A DNA stretch of 64,000 nucleotides from Deinococcus metalli (GTDB lineage: Bacteria; Deinococcota; Deinococci; Deinococcales; Deinococcaceae). The notes beneath the pieces are model-generated. The model had not been told where the DNA came from and did not search any database. It worked only from the letters and a program-made list of their open reading frames with translations. The stretch is from positions 122,612 through 186,611 of the forward strand of contig NZ_JACHFK010000010.1 in assembly GCF_014201805.1 (NCBI RefSeq), written 5' to 3'. The position numbers were made by a program, and so were the translations under genes. Below are positions 44,961 through 54,399 of the stretch, piece by piece. Numbering within the stretch: the stretch's first letter is position 1; each line of letters opens with the position of its first letter.

Positions 44961-46277
44961 CTACGGCACCACGTTCCAGGTCAGATCGACCGTAATGGTG
45001 CCGTAATACGGCGTGCGGTACCCCAGGAAATCACCACCATTTACGCCATACGAGGCCGTACGGGTGTATGGCTGACCAAGGTACTTGGGATCTAACGTGA
45101 TGTCGTAGTCCTGCTTCATCGTGCCGCCATCGCCATACACCGGGCCGACCGGCACCGCCTTGAATTGCTCATCCGTTCCTTGTGTTGTCGCAAATAATCC
45201 GATCGGAATCGGCTGAGCGAGGGGTGGAGACACCGTGAGGCTCAGGGTTACCCGCCGCGTCTCCCCGAAGCGTCCCGACACGGTCGACGGCGTGAAGGCC
45301 GGAACGACCCTCAGTAGCAATTCCGTCACAGTGAGCGGCGCACTGGTTGTCTCCTGCCCGTTCTGGCTCGCCACCAGCCGGTAGTTCGCGGTGAGCAGAG
45401 ACGTGTCATACCCCGAGTCCGGCAGTCCGGGCGCGTCAATCACCACGTCGCGCGTCACCGTCCCCGTGCCACTCGCGGGCAGCGAGACCTGCGTCGTCTT
45501 CAGCACCAACTTCGAGCCTGTCGCCGGGCTGACCAGCGGCAGGCTGAGGTTCACTGGGCCGTTGAACGTCCCGCTGAACGTGGCCTTCACCGTCGCCGTG
45601 TGCTTGTGGTAGATCGACACCGTACTGGGGTCCACCGTCATTGTCAGGGGTTGGTTCTGCGTGGCCTGGCAGTACACCTGCGGGTTTGCCCAGTCCGCGT
45701 GGTCGTAATTGATGCCGTCCCCGCCATCGGTCACCACCAGCCGCAGTTCCTGTTTTCCAGTGATGTTCAGGTCAACGCGCCTGGCCGGGTCACTGCCCGT
45801 CTGGGGGCCGCTGTCGTACGCTTTGACGCCGTCGAGGTACACCTGGAAGACCACTCTGCCCAGCGAGCCCACCTCGTCGTCCACCCCAGCATCCACCGTG
45901 AAGCGGGTGCAGGTGGCGTTTGTGCCCTTGAGGCTGAAGCGCATCTCGCTGTTGGCGTGGACACCATAGCCTTTGGCGTAGGGAGCGCCGCCGATGGTGA
46001 GGGTGCGGCCGTCCCCGGCGCCCTGCTCGCCGTTGGAGCGGTTGATCTCGATGGGTCCCCAGGCGTTGGTGGCGGCCAGGATGGGCTCGTAGTACAGCGT
46101 GTTGACGCCGGCGGTCAGGGATTGGCCGGTGAGTTGATCGTCGGGCCGGGTGTACGACCAGGGGTAACTGGCCCCACCCGCGTACGGGTCGCTTTCCGCC
46201 GGTGACGGCTGCTGACTGCAGGCGAAGAGGAGGAAGGGGGCGGCGAGGAGGGCCAGCGGACGGTGTGGTGCATTCAT
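44961..46277 (-). CDS. Lipoprotein with NPCBM/NEW2 domain
   Basis: A 438-aa exported protein. The signal peptide ends in a lipobox (LFAC, Cys about 20). Residues 50-195 are an NPCBM-type carbohydrate-binding module (GYGVHANSEMRFSLKG, FTVDAGVDDEVG, VVFQVYLDGVKAYDSG). The C-terminal half has two Ig-like beta-sandwich stretches. AAGGAG six bases upstream fixes ATG 46277. It probably binds glycans at the cell surface. Confidence 0.85.
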   Translation of the reverse strand: MNAPHRPLALLAAPFLLFACSQQPSPAESDPYAGGASYPWSYTRPDDQLTGQSLTAGVNTLYYEPILAATNAWGPIEINRSNGEQGAGDGRTLTIGGAPYAKGYGVHANSEMRFSLKGTNATCTRFTVDAGVDDEVGSLGRVVFQVYLDGVKAYDSGPQTGSDPARRVDLNITGKQELRLVVTDGGDGINYDHADWANPQVYCQATQNQPLTMTVDPSTVSIYHKHTATVKATFSGTFNGPVNLSLPLVSPATGSKLVLKTTQVSLPASGTGTVTRDVVIDAPGLPDSGYDTSLLTANYRLVASQNGQETTSAPLTVTELLLRVVPAFTPSTVSGRFGETRRVTLSLTVSPPLAQPIPIGLFATTQGTDEQFKAVPVGPVYGDGGTMKQDYDITLDPKYLGQPYTRTASYGVNGGDFLGYRTPYYGTITVDLTWNVVP

Positions 46278-46548
46278 CTCGGCTCCTTGGCACAACGCGT
46301 TGGTCTGTGCCCTGAGCATGACCCTCAGGCGTCAGCCCAGATGCCTAAAGTGAGCCTGCAGTGTTGGCCGAACGGTCACCGTTTTGCCATGTTCCTGACG
46401 AATCTGACGGGCGATCGAGCTTGAACGGAGGAACGACTCGCAACTTGGCATTCTCCATGGTCGTGACGCCGAGTGCCGGGCCACATCATTCAAGCCGCCG
46501 TGCAGTACACGGCATCGGGTTAGGTGCTGGTCTGATTGGATGTGGCGG

Positions 46549-47286
46549 CTAATGGGCCGGCGTCGGCTGGACGGCGTTGCGACCGTGCATCTTGGCCATG
46601 AACGCGTGAAAGGTGCCCAGGGCGTGAGGGTGGGCTGCGAACAGCAGTTCCGGGTGCCACTGCACGGCGACCAGACCGTCGCCCTCGACCGCCTCGACCA
46701 GACCATCCGGAGCGTGGGCGGCGGCGCGCAGCGTGGGCGCCAGGAGGTCGATCCCCTGATGGTGGTACGAGTTCACCAGGGCACGCTCGCCGTGCGTGGT
46801 GTGCAGCGTGCTGCCGGGAACGAAGGTCACCTCGTGGCCCAGGGCGGGTGGCCGGGCCACCTGGGCGTGGTCCACCCAGAATTGGGCGTGATCCGGCAGG
46901 TGCTGCCACAACGTGCCGCCTTCCAGCACGTTGATCATCTGCACGCCCCGGCAGATGCCGAATACCGGTTTGCCCAGCGTCCGCGCCGCGCGGTACAGCT
47001 CGGTCTCGTAGTGGTCGCGGCCCTCGTCCACCTCGCCCAGGCCGCGCACCGGGTGGGCACCGAAGTGCCGGGGGTGCACGTCCACGCCCCCGGTCAGAAG
47101 AACGGCGTCCACGATGCGGGCGTGGTCCCCGGCCAGTTCGGGAAGCGGTGGAAGCAGGATGGGCAGGGCGCCGACCGCCGCCAGACCCTCGGCGTAGGTC
47201 TGAGACGTGCCGCTGAAGCGGCGGCCCAGTCCAGACGCCTCGGTGGGCTGCGAGGTGCTCAGGCCGATCAGTGGGCGGGCGGGCAT
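46549..47286 (-). CDS. Gamma-glutamyl-gamma-aminobutyrate hydrolase-like (peptidase C26)
   Basis: A 245-aa class I amidotransferase-fold hydrolase. The catalytic Cys112 sits in FGICRGVQ, the His/Glu pair in QWHPELLF, and the family's LLTGGVDVHP loop is near residue 65. PuuD-type members split gamma-glutamyl-GABA in putrescine degradation; other members act on related gamma-glutamyl amides. The start is behind a TATGCT box six bases upstream. No putrescine pathway genes adjoin it. Confidence 0.9.
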   Translation of the reverse strand: MPARPLIGLSTSQPTEASGLGRRFSGTSQTYAEGLAAVGALPILLPPLPELAGDHARIVDAVLLTGGVDVHPRHFGAHPVRGLGEVDEGRDHYETELYRAARTLGKPVFGICRGVQMINVLEGGTLWQHLPDHAQFWVDHAQVARPPALGHEVTFVPGSTLHTTHGERALVNSYHHQGIDLLAPTLRAAAHAPDGLVEAVEGDGLVAVQWHPELLFAAHPHALGTFHAFMAKMHGRNAVQPTPAH

Positions 47287-48074
47287 GGCCCGAGCATAGA
47301 GCAGGAGTCCGAACCGGGCCGTTGAACGTCTCGTTGTTCAGCGGCCCGAATGGTCACACTCCGGCTGCCCTGCCCCGGCGCCTCAGTGACGCCAGATTCC
47401 AGGCCGTGCGGGCGGGGGCAGCCGGTTCGTTCCGTCCGCGGCATCTGGTCACTGTCTACTTTGGTGAGACAGCCAGAGCATGCCGTCTGAGGCTCCCCAG
47501 CGTTGCACTGTCTGCGCCGAGCCAAACGGTGCGGCGAGCCTGGCTGATGTGAGGGAATCTGGCATTCGCGTACGGTTCCTCGATCCAGACCGCCGGTGCC
47601 GGGCGCGACCGTGAAATGCTGGAGAGCCTGAACGCGCACCTGAATCCGCTGGCCGAGCCGGTGCCTGACCGCGTAGCGGTCTCTTCGACAGCAACCTGCC
47701 CGGAAGCCCGTCGGTAGCCCGGTTTATGAGAACGCCCTGCGACTGACGCCCTGGATGGCGGCCTTGCCGGAGCTGCGCGAAGGACTGGCAGGAAGAACCG
47801 GACGGTCCGGCTGAGCAGCCTGGAGGGCCTGCTGGGGACCATGACGTCCGTCACCCAGCCGCAGCCGGCAGGCACGCTGCGGGAGGGCGAGTGGCGTTCC
47901 TCGGCGCTTCAGCAGCGGCGCGCCTTTGACGAGGGTGCCCTGGCTCGCGTCGTTCACCCAAACCGGGGAGGTGCTCCAACCGCTGCTGGTCCGGCTGGTG
48001 GAGGGCGGATCTGAGGCCATGGCCGATGTGCGGCCCTGGCGCGCTGCGCGGCGATCTCGGTTTAATTATCCTTT
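47287..48074. other. Gene-poor stretch with decayed coding traces
   Basis: About 790 bases with no intact gene. Plus-strand pieces near 47555-47700 (AYGSSIQTAGAGRDREMLESLNAHLNPLAEP, spread over short segments) and 47830-48030 look like a decayed protein in several frames. No family recognised. Confidence 0.4.
47293..47298 (-). promoter_or_regulatory. -10 box of leaderless promoter for C26 hydrolase
   Basis: TATGCT on the minus strand, 6 nt before ATG 47286. Confidence 0.5.
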
Positions 48075-48111
48075 AAAACGTTTTGACAAAAAACGTTTTG
48101 CGGACTATTCT
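48075..48111 (+). promoter_or_regulatory. marR promoter inside tandem palindromic operators
   Basis: TTGACA (48083-48088), a 17-bp spacer and TATTCT (48106-48111) form a near-consensus promoter. Two identical palindromes AAAACGTTTT (48075-48084 and 48090-48099) overlap and follow the -35 box. The -10 box is 5 nt from ATG 48117, so the mRNA is leaderless. Binding of the MarR protein would block RNA polymerase. Confidence 0.8.
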
Positions 48112-48116
48112 GTGGC

Positions 48117-48665
48117 ATGAAGCGTCGCGACCCTTCCCGCCCTCCTCCCACTCCGAGTCTCCGGCGCCCGACCGTCGACCCCGCCTGGGAACCCCTTCCG
48201 CCCAGCCTCGCGCGTTGGACCGGCTACGCCCTGTACTGGGTGACCGACCTCGCCGGGCAGCTCTACGCCACCGGTATGGCAGCCATCGGCCTTCAACCGC
48301 CCCACGTCGCCATCCTCCAGATCCTCGCCGACGAGGGCCCGATGAACCAAAACCGCCTCGCAGCCCGCACCCGCATCGACAAGGCCCCCCTCGTCGGCCA
48401 TCTCAACGTCCTGGAGACGTCGGGCCTCGTTGAGCGCCGCCCTCACCCCACTGATCGCCGCGCCTTCGAAGTGCACCTCACGCTCACCGGCCGCGACAAG
48501 CTCGCGCAGGCCGAGCGCGTCAACGCTGACGTCACCGACCGCTTCTTCGCCCCCCTCGCGCCCGACGAGCGCCGCACCCTCCACGCCCTCCTCACCCGCC
48601 TCGCGAGCAGCCACCCTCCCCACTCCGGAGCCGACCATGACCCTGATCGACCGACCGACCCGTGA
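48117..48665 (+). CDS. MarR family transcriptional regulator
   Basis: A 182-aa regulator with the MarR winged helix (MNQNRLAARTRIDKAPLVGHLNVLETSGLVERRPHPTDRRA split over residues 77-118) flanked by dimerisation helices. It is preceded by tandem palindromes and overlaps the TspO-like gene by 29 bases, so the two form one operon with autorepression. The inducer may be a hydrophobic or tetrapyrrole-like ligand, judged only from the partner. Confidence 0.9.
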   Translation: MKRRDPSRPPPTPSLRRPTVDPAWEPLPPSLARWTGYALYWVTDLAGQLYATGMAAIGLQPPHVAILQILADEGPMNQNRLAARTRIDKAPLVGHLNVLETSGLVERRPHPTDRRAFEVHLTLTGRDKLAQAERVNADVTDRFFAPLAPDERRTLHALLTRLASSHPPHSGADHDPDRPTDP

Positions 48666-49152
48666 CCCCTCCTCGCCCACGTGGATGGCCCTCGTGTTTG
48701 CCCTCGGCACCCTGCTGTCCGGCATGGTCTCTGCGGTCCTGAGCTTCGCGACGGCCGGGGCGCACACCGCGGCCGAGCCCGCCGGGATCCTGCCGGCGCT
48801 GTGGCCGCCCGCGTGGGTGTTCTGGGCGGTGTGGATCGTGATCTACCCGGCGTGGGGCGTCGCCACGTTTGTGGTGTGGCGGCGGCGCCGCGAAACGGAC
48901 GTGCGCGGCCCACTCGTGCTGTACGCTCTCAACGTCCTGGGCGCCCTCTTCTTCCTGCCGCTGAGCAACCTCACCGCAAACAGCCCGGCGGTGCTGACGC
49001 TGCTTGACGCCAACGGCCTCATCGGCGCGTACGCGATGGCTTGGCTGTACACCCGCCACGAGAAGCGGGCCCTGTGGTGGTTGCTGCCGTACCTGGTCTG
49101 GATGCCGCTCACGCTGGGCCTCAAGACCTGGTTGTGGCTGCTTAATTCCTGA
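48637..49152 (+). CDS. TspO/MBR family membrane protein
   Basis: A 171-aa integral membrane protein with five spans and the Trp/Pro-rich LWPPAWVFWAVWIVIYPAWGV stretch (split near residues 55-75) typical of TspO tryptophan-rich sensory proteins. Members bind porphyrins or other hydrophobic ligands and are tied to stress or light responses. ATG 48637 lies within the 3' end of marR, so it is co-translated with that regulator. Confidence 0.82.
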   Translation: MTLIDRPTRDPSSPTWMALVFALGTLLSGMVSAVLSFATAGAHTAAEPAGILPALWPPAWVFWAVWIVIYPAWGVATFVVWRRRRETDVRGPLVLYALNVLGALFFLPLSNLTANSPAVLTLLDANGLIGAYAMAWLYTRHEKRALWWLLPYLVWMPLTLGLKTWLWLLNS

Positions 49153-49498
49153 GCCCGCGTCACGTTCGAGCGCCCGAGCCGGGGCGAATCGGGCGTCGCT
49201 CGTGCCCTTCAAGCCGTCCCGAACGAAAAGCAAACCGCCACTCGATCAGACGGCAGAGCACCGCTGTACGGCCAAGGGGCATCTGGCACAGCGTCTGGAC
49301 TCGGACTCAACAGGTGGCGGACACCCAGGAGGGACTGTGCGGCGGGGTGACTTACTACTGTGGCCAGGACGCAGCACCCTGAGCGTGACGTCTGGGTGTG
49401 CAGTCGATGCACGACGTCTGGCGTGTTCATCTGGTTGCTCGTGACGCTCCTTGAACGTGCTCTCACGCGCTCCTGGCAGCCAACGCTCACTCTGGGAC
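49153..49498. other. Gap without a supported gene
   Basis: Nothing recognised between the MarR-TspO operon and the next small ORF. Confidence 0.4.
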
Positions 49499-49669
49499 AT
49501 GACCCGGAACACGAAGCCGCAGGACCACAGCACCTCCAACGACGGCAAGGGCCAGGGTACACGTCACCCTGGCGGCAACAAAGGCAGTGCCGACGAAAAG
49601 AACGGAGACGGCCGGCGCAATGGCAGTGAGAGCGGCGGAGGCAAGGACGGCAACAAGAAGAGTTCCTGA
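49499..49669 (+). CDS. Small disordered hydrophilic protein
   Basis: A 56-aa frame rich in Gly, Asn, Ser, Lys and Asp (GNKGSADEKNGDGRRNGSES), with no hydrophobic core. Such hydrophilic, hydrophilin-like small proteins are common in desiccation-tolerant bacteria; a protective role is inference. The upstream extension to 49451 is less likely. Confidence 0.45.
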   Translation: MTRNTKPQDHSTSNDGKGQGTRHPGGNKGSADEKNGDGRRNGSESGGGKDGNKKSS

Positions 49670-49779
49670 ACTCTTCCGGCCGGTATGGCGTGTGCTCTTC
49701 AGGCTTCTGTGCCTGCAGGTGCCGGGCCAATGAAAATGCATGCTTCGATGCGGTTGCTTGCTCACGCTGGCCTCGACTG

Positions 49780-50034
49780 ATGAGCCGTGTGCTGACACAG
49801 GCGGAGGCACGTGTCCTTCGAGCTCTTCGGGACGGCGCGGAGTTGACGAGGCACACCCGTGTGGAGCGCGGGCCGTACTACCTGATGCAGGGCCGGCGGC
49901 TGAGCATGCCCCTGGTCAAGCAGCTCGAGGAGAAGCGGTTGATCGCGCCCGATCAAAGCAGAGGATCGACCACGACGTCCTACACGTTGACACCAGCCGG
50001 TCATGAAGCGCTCGAGGACTTGCAGGAAGGGTAA
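49780..50034 (+). CDS. Small winged-helix-like protein
   Basis: An 84-aa protein with the secondary-structure order of a PadR/MarR-type winged helix: LTQAEARVLRALRDG, LSMPLVKQLEEKRLIAPDQ and a wing with TTTSYTLTPAGHEALEDL. It lacks a separate effector domain. ATG 49780 was chosen on domain grounds; no ribosome site is obvious. Confidence 0.55.
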   Translation: MSRVLTQAEARVLRALRDGAELTRHTRVERGPYYLMQGRRLSMPLVKQLEEKRLIAPDQSRGSTTTSYTLTPAGHEALEDLQEG

Positions 50035-50436
50035 AACTGAACGTGCTGGCCACATCCGGTTTGACGCTCGGGTCCAATACGTTCAGCGATCACTACCTGG
50101 CCCTCGGCGGCGACGACCACACCGGCCTCTTCCTGGTCATTCTGACGTCGCGCCCGGGCTGCTCGCGAATGTCGACTACTGCGGGTCCCTGGTACTGCAA
50201 TCGAGCGTGCGTTGGGCCACCTGGAGCCCCAGCTCTTCCAACGCGGATACAACCGTCAGGTGGACGACGGCCGCTGCTGGCGTGACGTAAGGGGGTGGCG
50301 AAGCCGATGACGCGGTCGTTCGACCGTCGGTCAACGGTGTCCGCTCGCTCACCCCACTACAGGCTCCGCGGTGGGGTGAAACGACCAGGCGCTCGACGGG
50401 GGCGCGCGGAGTTCCCCCACGCTTACACTCGGGCAG
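50035..50436. other. Decayed coding traces
   Basis: A plus-strand frame from 50043 (MLATSGLTLGSNTFSDHYLALGG) and another near 50200-50290 (ALGHLEPQLFQRGYNRQVDDGRCW) look like pieces of one frameshifted gene. No intact product and no family recognised. Confidence 0.4.
50424..50429 (+). promoter_or_regulatory. -10 box of leaderless promoter for GH16 gene
   Basis: TACACT with a 7-nt gap to ATG 50437. Confidence 0.5.
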
Positions 50437-51237
50437 ATGAGCGCGACGCATCCGCCAGACCGCCCCGGGTACCAGCTGGAGTTCAACGAGATGTTTGATA
50501 CCTCCACGCTGGACCCCTCGAGATGGCTGCCGTACTACCTCCCCCACTGGAGTGGACGCGCCCGCTCGGCCGCCCGCTACACCCTGCCGGGTAACGGCCT
50601 GGCCCTGCACATCACGTCCGATCAGCAGCCCTGGTTGCCCGAGATCGACGGGGCACTCCGCGTGTCGTGCTTGCAGACTGGTGCCCGTTCCGGCGCGCTC
50701 GGCAGTCGGGATGGTCAGCACCGCTTCCATCCCGATCTTCGCGTGCGAGAGCCCGTGGAGACCACGCGGCTGTACACGCCGCAGTTCGGATACTTCGAGA
50801 CGCGGGTGCGGGCCGTGCCGATCCCCGGGTACATGCTGGCCCTGTGGATGATCGGTTTCGAGGAGCGCCCGCACGAGTCCGGTGAAATCTGCATCTTCGA
50901 ACTGTTCGGTCAGGACCTGACATCTGGTGCTGCCACGGTCCGGTACGGGGTGCACCCCTTCGGTGATCCCACCCTGCGCGAAGAGTTCTACGCCGATACC
51001 CTCACGATGGACGCCTCTGCGTTTCATACCTACGCGCTGGACTGGCAGCCGGACCGGCTGCACTTCTACGTGGACGGCGCGCTGCTGCGCACGGTGTGGC
51101 AGTCGCCCCAGTACCCGATGCAGTTCATGCTGACCCTGTACGAACTGCCCGCGCAGCTTCAAGAGTGCGGCGCGCCGTGGCCACGCACCGCGCACGTCGC
51201 CTACCTGCGTGGGTATGGGCGGACCCAGGCACGCTGA
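50437..51237 (+). CDS. Glycoside hydrolase family 16-like protein
   Basis: A 266-aa protein with the GH16 jelly-roll: YQLEFNEMFDTSTLDPSRW at the start, FGYFETRVRAVPIPGYMLALWMIGF, the active-site strand GEICIFELFG and WQPDRLHFYVDGALLRTVW. In GH16 the strand is ExDxxE; here both Glu are kept but the central Asp is Cys, so activity may be altered. There is no signal peptide, so it may act in the cytoplasm or leave by another route. Family substrates are beta-1,3/1,4-glucans and related polymers. Confidence 0.85.
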   Translation: MSATHPPDRPGYQLEFNEMFDTSTLDPSRWLPYYLPHWSGRARSAARYTLPGNGLALHITSDQQPWLPEIDGALRVSCLQTGARSGALGSRDGQHRFHPDLRVREPVETTRLYTPQFGYFETRVRAVPIPGYMLALWMIGFEERPHESGEICIFELFGQDLTSGAATVRYGVHPFGDPTLREEFYADTLTMDASAFHTYALDWQPDRLHFYVDGALLRTVWQSPQYPMQFMLTLYELPAQLQECGAPWPRTAHVAYLRGYGRTQAR

Positions 51238-51239
51238 GC

Positions 51240-51261
51240 GGTTCCGGCCGGGAGCGGAACC
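51240..51261 (+). terminator. Hairpin after the GH16 gene
   Basis: Seven-base arms GGTTCCG and CGGAACC with an 8-base loop, directly after the stop codon. There is no T-run. Confidence 0.4.
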
Positions 51262-51325
51262 CAATGTCGAGAGGGTCCACAGAGCCGTCCGAGGGTACCT
51301 CGCGTGGACGCGTCCACGGGCTCCG

Positions 51326-51712
51326 TCACTCCTTCGGGTCCAGCGTCACGGCATACCAGCAGTAATTCTGCGTCGTCCGGAGCTGTATCACGTACAGGCC
51401 GGGTGTGGCGACCTCGACCGACGTGTTGGGAACCAGGGGGACAGGAGCCGCCTGGGGCTGCTCGTCTTCTTTCACATAGGGCGTCAGGGTGAACTGCGCC
51501 TGGCACGCCTGCTGGTGCGCGTTCGCGATGCCGCCGAAGGCCACGGCCTGGAAGGTCATGGCGCCAGCGGTCAGGCGAAAGGGCAGTGACGGGCCGGCGC
51601 GCAGTTCCCGGATCACCACCGCGCCGTTGTCGCCTGGGGGGAGGGTTCCCGCCGGATCCTTCGCCTTGCACGCCACGAGGAGGAGCAAGCAGGCCAGGGC
51701 CACGCGGGTCAT
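51326..51712 (-). CDS. Small lipoprotein of unknown function
   Basis: A 128-aa exported protein with a lipobox signal peptide (LVAC, Cys15) and a beta-rich C-terminal part. ATG 51712 has TACGCT six bases upstream, so it is probably leaderless. No domain recognised. Confidence 0.75.
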   Translation of the reverse strand: MTRVALACLLLLVACKAKDPAGTLPPGDNGAVVIRELRAGPSLPFRLTAGAMTFQAVAFGGIANAHQQACQAQFTLTPYVKEDEQPQAAPVPLVPNTSVEVATPGLYVIQLRTTQNYCWYAVTLDPKE

Positions 51713-51718
51713 ACGGGC

Positions 51719-51724
51719 AGCGTA
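51719..51724 (-). promoter_or_regulatory. -10 box of leaderless promoter for small lipoprotein
   Basis: TACGCT on the minus strand, 6 nt before ATG 51712. Confidence 0.5.
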
Positions 51725-51955
51725 CACCTCGGCAGGAGATGTGGCGGCCAGCGCCTGCGCGCTCAGGCGTGTTCACCTTGTTCAATTTCGCCGATCAGTT
51801 CCGGCAGGTGTGGTCAGACCTCCATCAGCACGAAGAGTCCGGCGGCGGTGGCGCACGCGGACGTCATTAAGTCACTCCACGACGACAGCCACCTTCAGAA
51901 CGGGTACGACCAGGTTCATCCGTCGAGCTGCACAGCCCGTTCGTTCTCGCCTGCC

Positions 51956-52228
51956 CTACCGGGCCGGACAGCGCAGCAGCGATGACCGCCACGCTCGCCC
52001 GGAGGAGCGCGGTTGCAGCCAGCCGGTAGCGCAGGCGGAGGCGGGCGACGTGGTGGCCGCGCGAGACACGCAGAAGCCGCCGATGACAAGCAGCGCCAGC
52101 ACGGCGAATGATGCGCCTAGCACGTCCTCAATCCGAGTACCAGCAGGGAACGTGCCGCCCTTCAGACCACGGGGTAGCCACAGGATGTAGAGAGGGGCGA
52201 GCCTGGGAACAGAGAAATCACGATCCAA
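51956..52228 (-). pseudogene. Frameshifted small membrane protein fragment
   Basis: The minus strand encodes a hydrophobic span (DVLGASFAVLALLVIGGFC). The coding character then moves to another frame (RYRLAATALLRASVAVIAAALSG) before it ends. The 5' side runs into the IS6 fragment at 52230-52483, so the gene was probably cut by that insertion and then decayed. Confidence 0.45.
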
Positions 52229-52229
52229 C

Positions 52230-52483
52230 CACCGGGAACCTCATCGGGATTCCCGGTGACGCAGACCTTGGGCGAACGGATCGCTGAACTAGATGCACTC
52301 CGTGCGGATGGATGCGCGGCGGCCGCACATCCTCCGTTCCAGGAGCAGGTCCTCGATGTTCCGGTAGCTCGGCGTGAACCTGTGGTCCAGCCAGACGGCG
52401 TCGCTGATGACGGCGACGGGGAATCGGTAGCTGGGACGTTTCTGACCGCTCCGCACTGGATTCCCCTACGCCAACACCGTGCC
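52230..52483 (-). mobile_element. IS6-family transposase fragment, degenerate
   Basis: The minus strand reads SYRFPVAVISDAVWLDHRF then TPSYRNIEDLLLERR, the N terminus of an IS6-type transposase. It is followed by a degraded segment with an in-frame stop and RHRESR-stop-GSRW, equivalent to RHREPRRGSRW of the complete copy at 56227-56937. The outer end (minus strand GGCACGGTGTTGGCG, ending at 52483) resembles IS6-family terminal repeats but differs from those of the complete copy, so this is a different member. The catalytic part is missing. Confidence 0.65.
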
Positions 52484-52593
52484 ATGATCCTGCCTCACAG
52501 AGGGTGACCGTGGCGCTGGGCGCCCCGTACCCGAGCCGCTGTTACCCTTGCCGCCGCGCTGTCCGTGCGGCATACTGCGTGGGCCGCGGGTGT

Positions 52594-52628
<35 letters not shown>

Positions 52629-52710
52629 CGACCTCCGTCCCACAAGGATGCGATCCTGCCGCCTTCTGCGGCAGACCCACCGGGTTGTCCCGGCACCCTT
52701 TGAGGTGCAC

Positions 52711-54219
52711 ATGACTGCCATTCCCACTCCACCGTCCCGCTTCGATCTCGCACAGTACCGCCGCGAATGGTTCGCCAATCCCCGCAAGGACGTCCTGGCC
52801 GGCATCGTGGTTGCCCTGGCCCTGATTCCCGAAGCCATCGCCTTTTCCATCATCGCCGGCGTCGATCCCCAGGTCGGCCTGTACGCCTCCTTCATCATTG
52901 CCCTGGTGACCGCCTTCATCGGGGGTCGGCCGGGCATGATCAGCGCGGCCACTGGCGCCATGGCTCTGTTGATGGGCGGGCTCGTGAAGGACCACGGCCT
53001 GGCCTACCTCTTCGCGGCCACCATTCTGACCGGTGCCTTGCAGATCGTCTTCGGCTGGGCGAAGCTGGCCCGCTACCTCAAGTTCGTGCCACGAAGCGTC
53101 ATGGTCGGCTTCGTCAACGCGCTGGCCATCATGATCTTCCTGGCCCAGCTTCCGCAGTTCGTGGGGGCGAACTGGCAGATGTACGCCATGGTGGCCGCTG
53201 GCCTCGCCATCGTCTACCTGCTACCACTCGTGTTCAGGGCCATTCCCAGCGCCCTGGTCGCCATCGTTGCGCTGACCGTGGTCTCCGTCGTCACGGGCGC
53301 CGACGTGAAGACCGTCGGGGACATGGGCACGCTGCCCACGGTTCTCCCGCCCTTCGGCATTCCGCAGGTGCCCTTCACGCTCCAGACGTTGGCAATCATT
53401 TTTCCGGTGGCCCTCACCCTGTCCATCGTCGGACTGCTCGAGAGCCTGCTGACAGCGCAGCTCATCGACGAGCGGACGGACACCACCAGCGACAAAAACA
53501 CCGAGTCGCGCGGGCAGGGGGTGGCCAATATCGTCACCGGTTTCTTTGGCGGTATGGCCGGTTGCGCAATGATCGGCCAGAGCATGATCAATGTGACCAA
53601 TGGTGGCCGGGGACGCCTGTCGACCTTCGTGGCCGGCCTGGGTCTGCTGATTCTCATTCTCGTGCTGCAACCGCTGCTGGTGCAGGTTCCGATGGCAGCG
53701 CTGGTCGCGGTCATGATCGTCGTGAGCGTGAGCACCTTCGACTGGGGCAGCCTGCGTACTCTGACTGTGTTCCCGAAGAGCGAGACCATGGTGATGCTGG
53801 CGACGGTCGGCGTCACGGTGTTCACCCACGACCTCAGCCTCGGGGTGCTGGTCGGTGTGGTGTTGAGCGCCCTGATGTTCGCGCGGAAGGTCTCGCAGCT
53901 CTCGCAGGTCAGCCATGTGGACGGCGCTGACAGCACCCGCACGTACCACGTTCGGGGGCAGCTATTCTTCGTCAGCACACACGACTTCCTTCACCAGTTC
54001 GACTTCACCCACCCGGCACCTCGGGTCGTGATCGACGTCTCAGGCGCCCATTTCTGGGACGGCTCGGCGGTCGGTGCGCTGGATAAGGTGATGCTCAAGT
54101 ACATGCGCCAGGGCACACCGGTGGAACTGGTGGGTCTGAATGAGGCCTCGGCGAGCCTGATCGAGCGTCTGGCGGTGTATGACAAACCTGGCGCCCTGGA
54201 GCGCGCTGCGGGCCATTGA
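52711..54219 (+). CDS. SulP family anion transporter with STAS domain
   Basis: A 502-aa inner-membrane protein. About 10-14 spans are predicted, with the SulP opening signature [33 protein letters not shown] and a long C-terminal STAS domain (about 400-495). Members carry sulfate, bicarbonate or related anions. GAGGTG before ATG 52711 fixes the start. The cargo cannot be told from the sequence; no sulfate-assimilation or carbonic anhydrase gene adjoins it. Confidence 0.92.
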   Translation: MTAIPTPPSRFDLAQYRREWFANPRKDVLAGIVVALALIPEAIAFSIIAGVDPQVGLYASFIIALVTAFIGGRPGMISAATGAMALLMGGLVKDHGLAYLFAATILTGALQIVFGWAKLARYLKFVPRSVMVGFVNALAIMIFLAQLPQFVGANWQMYAMVAAGLAIVYLLPLVFRAIPSALVAIVALTVVSVVTGADVKTVGDMGTLPTVLPPFGIPQVPFTLQTLAIIFPVALTLSIVGLLESLLTAQLIDERTDTTSDKNTESRGQGVANIVTGFFGGMAGCAMIGQSMINVTNGGRGRLSTFVAGLGLLILILVLQPLLVQVPMAALVAVMIVVSVSTFDWGSLRTLTVFPKSETMVMLATVGVTVFTHDLSLGVLVGVVLSALMFARKVSQLSQVSHVDGADSTRTYHVRGQLFFVSTHDFLHQFDFTHPAPRVVIDVSGAHFWDGSAVGALDKVMLKYMRQGTPVELVGLNEASASLIERLAVYDKPGALERAAGH

Positions 54220-54399
54220 CCCCAGGTACGCACAGTGGGGTTGCTGGTGGACGCCATGGATCCAGTGACCGCTGACGCCCGTCCCCACGGCGCCGCTGAA
54301 GCCCGAACAGCCGTGAAGCGGAGGAAAGGGCCGGCCATCTCGGCGACCGCTGAAGTGAGGCGGCAGACCTCCATGTCCCATGCCACTCTGGGCACCGCC

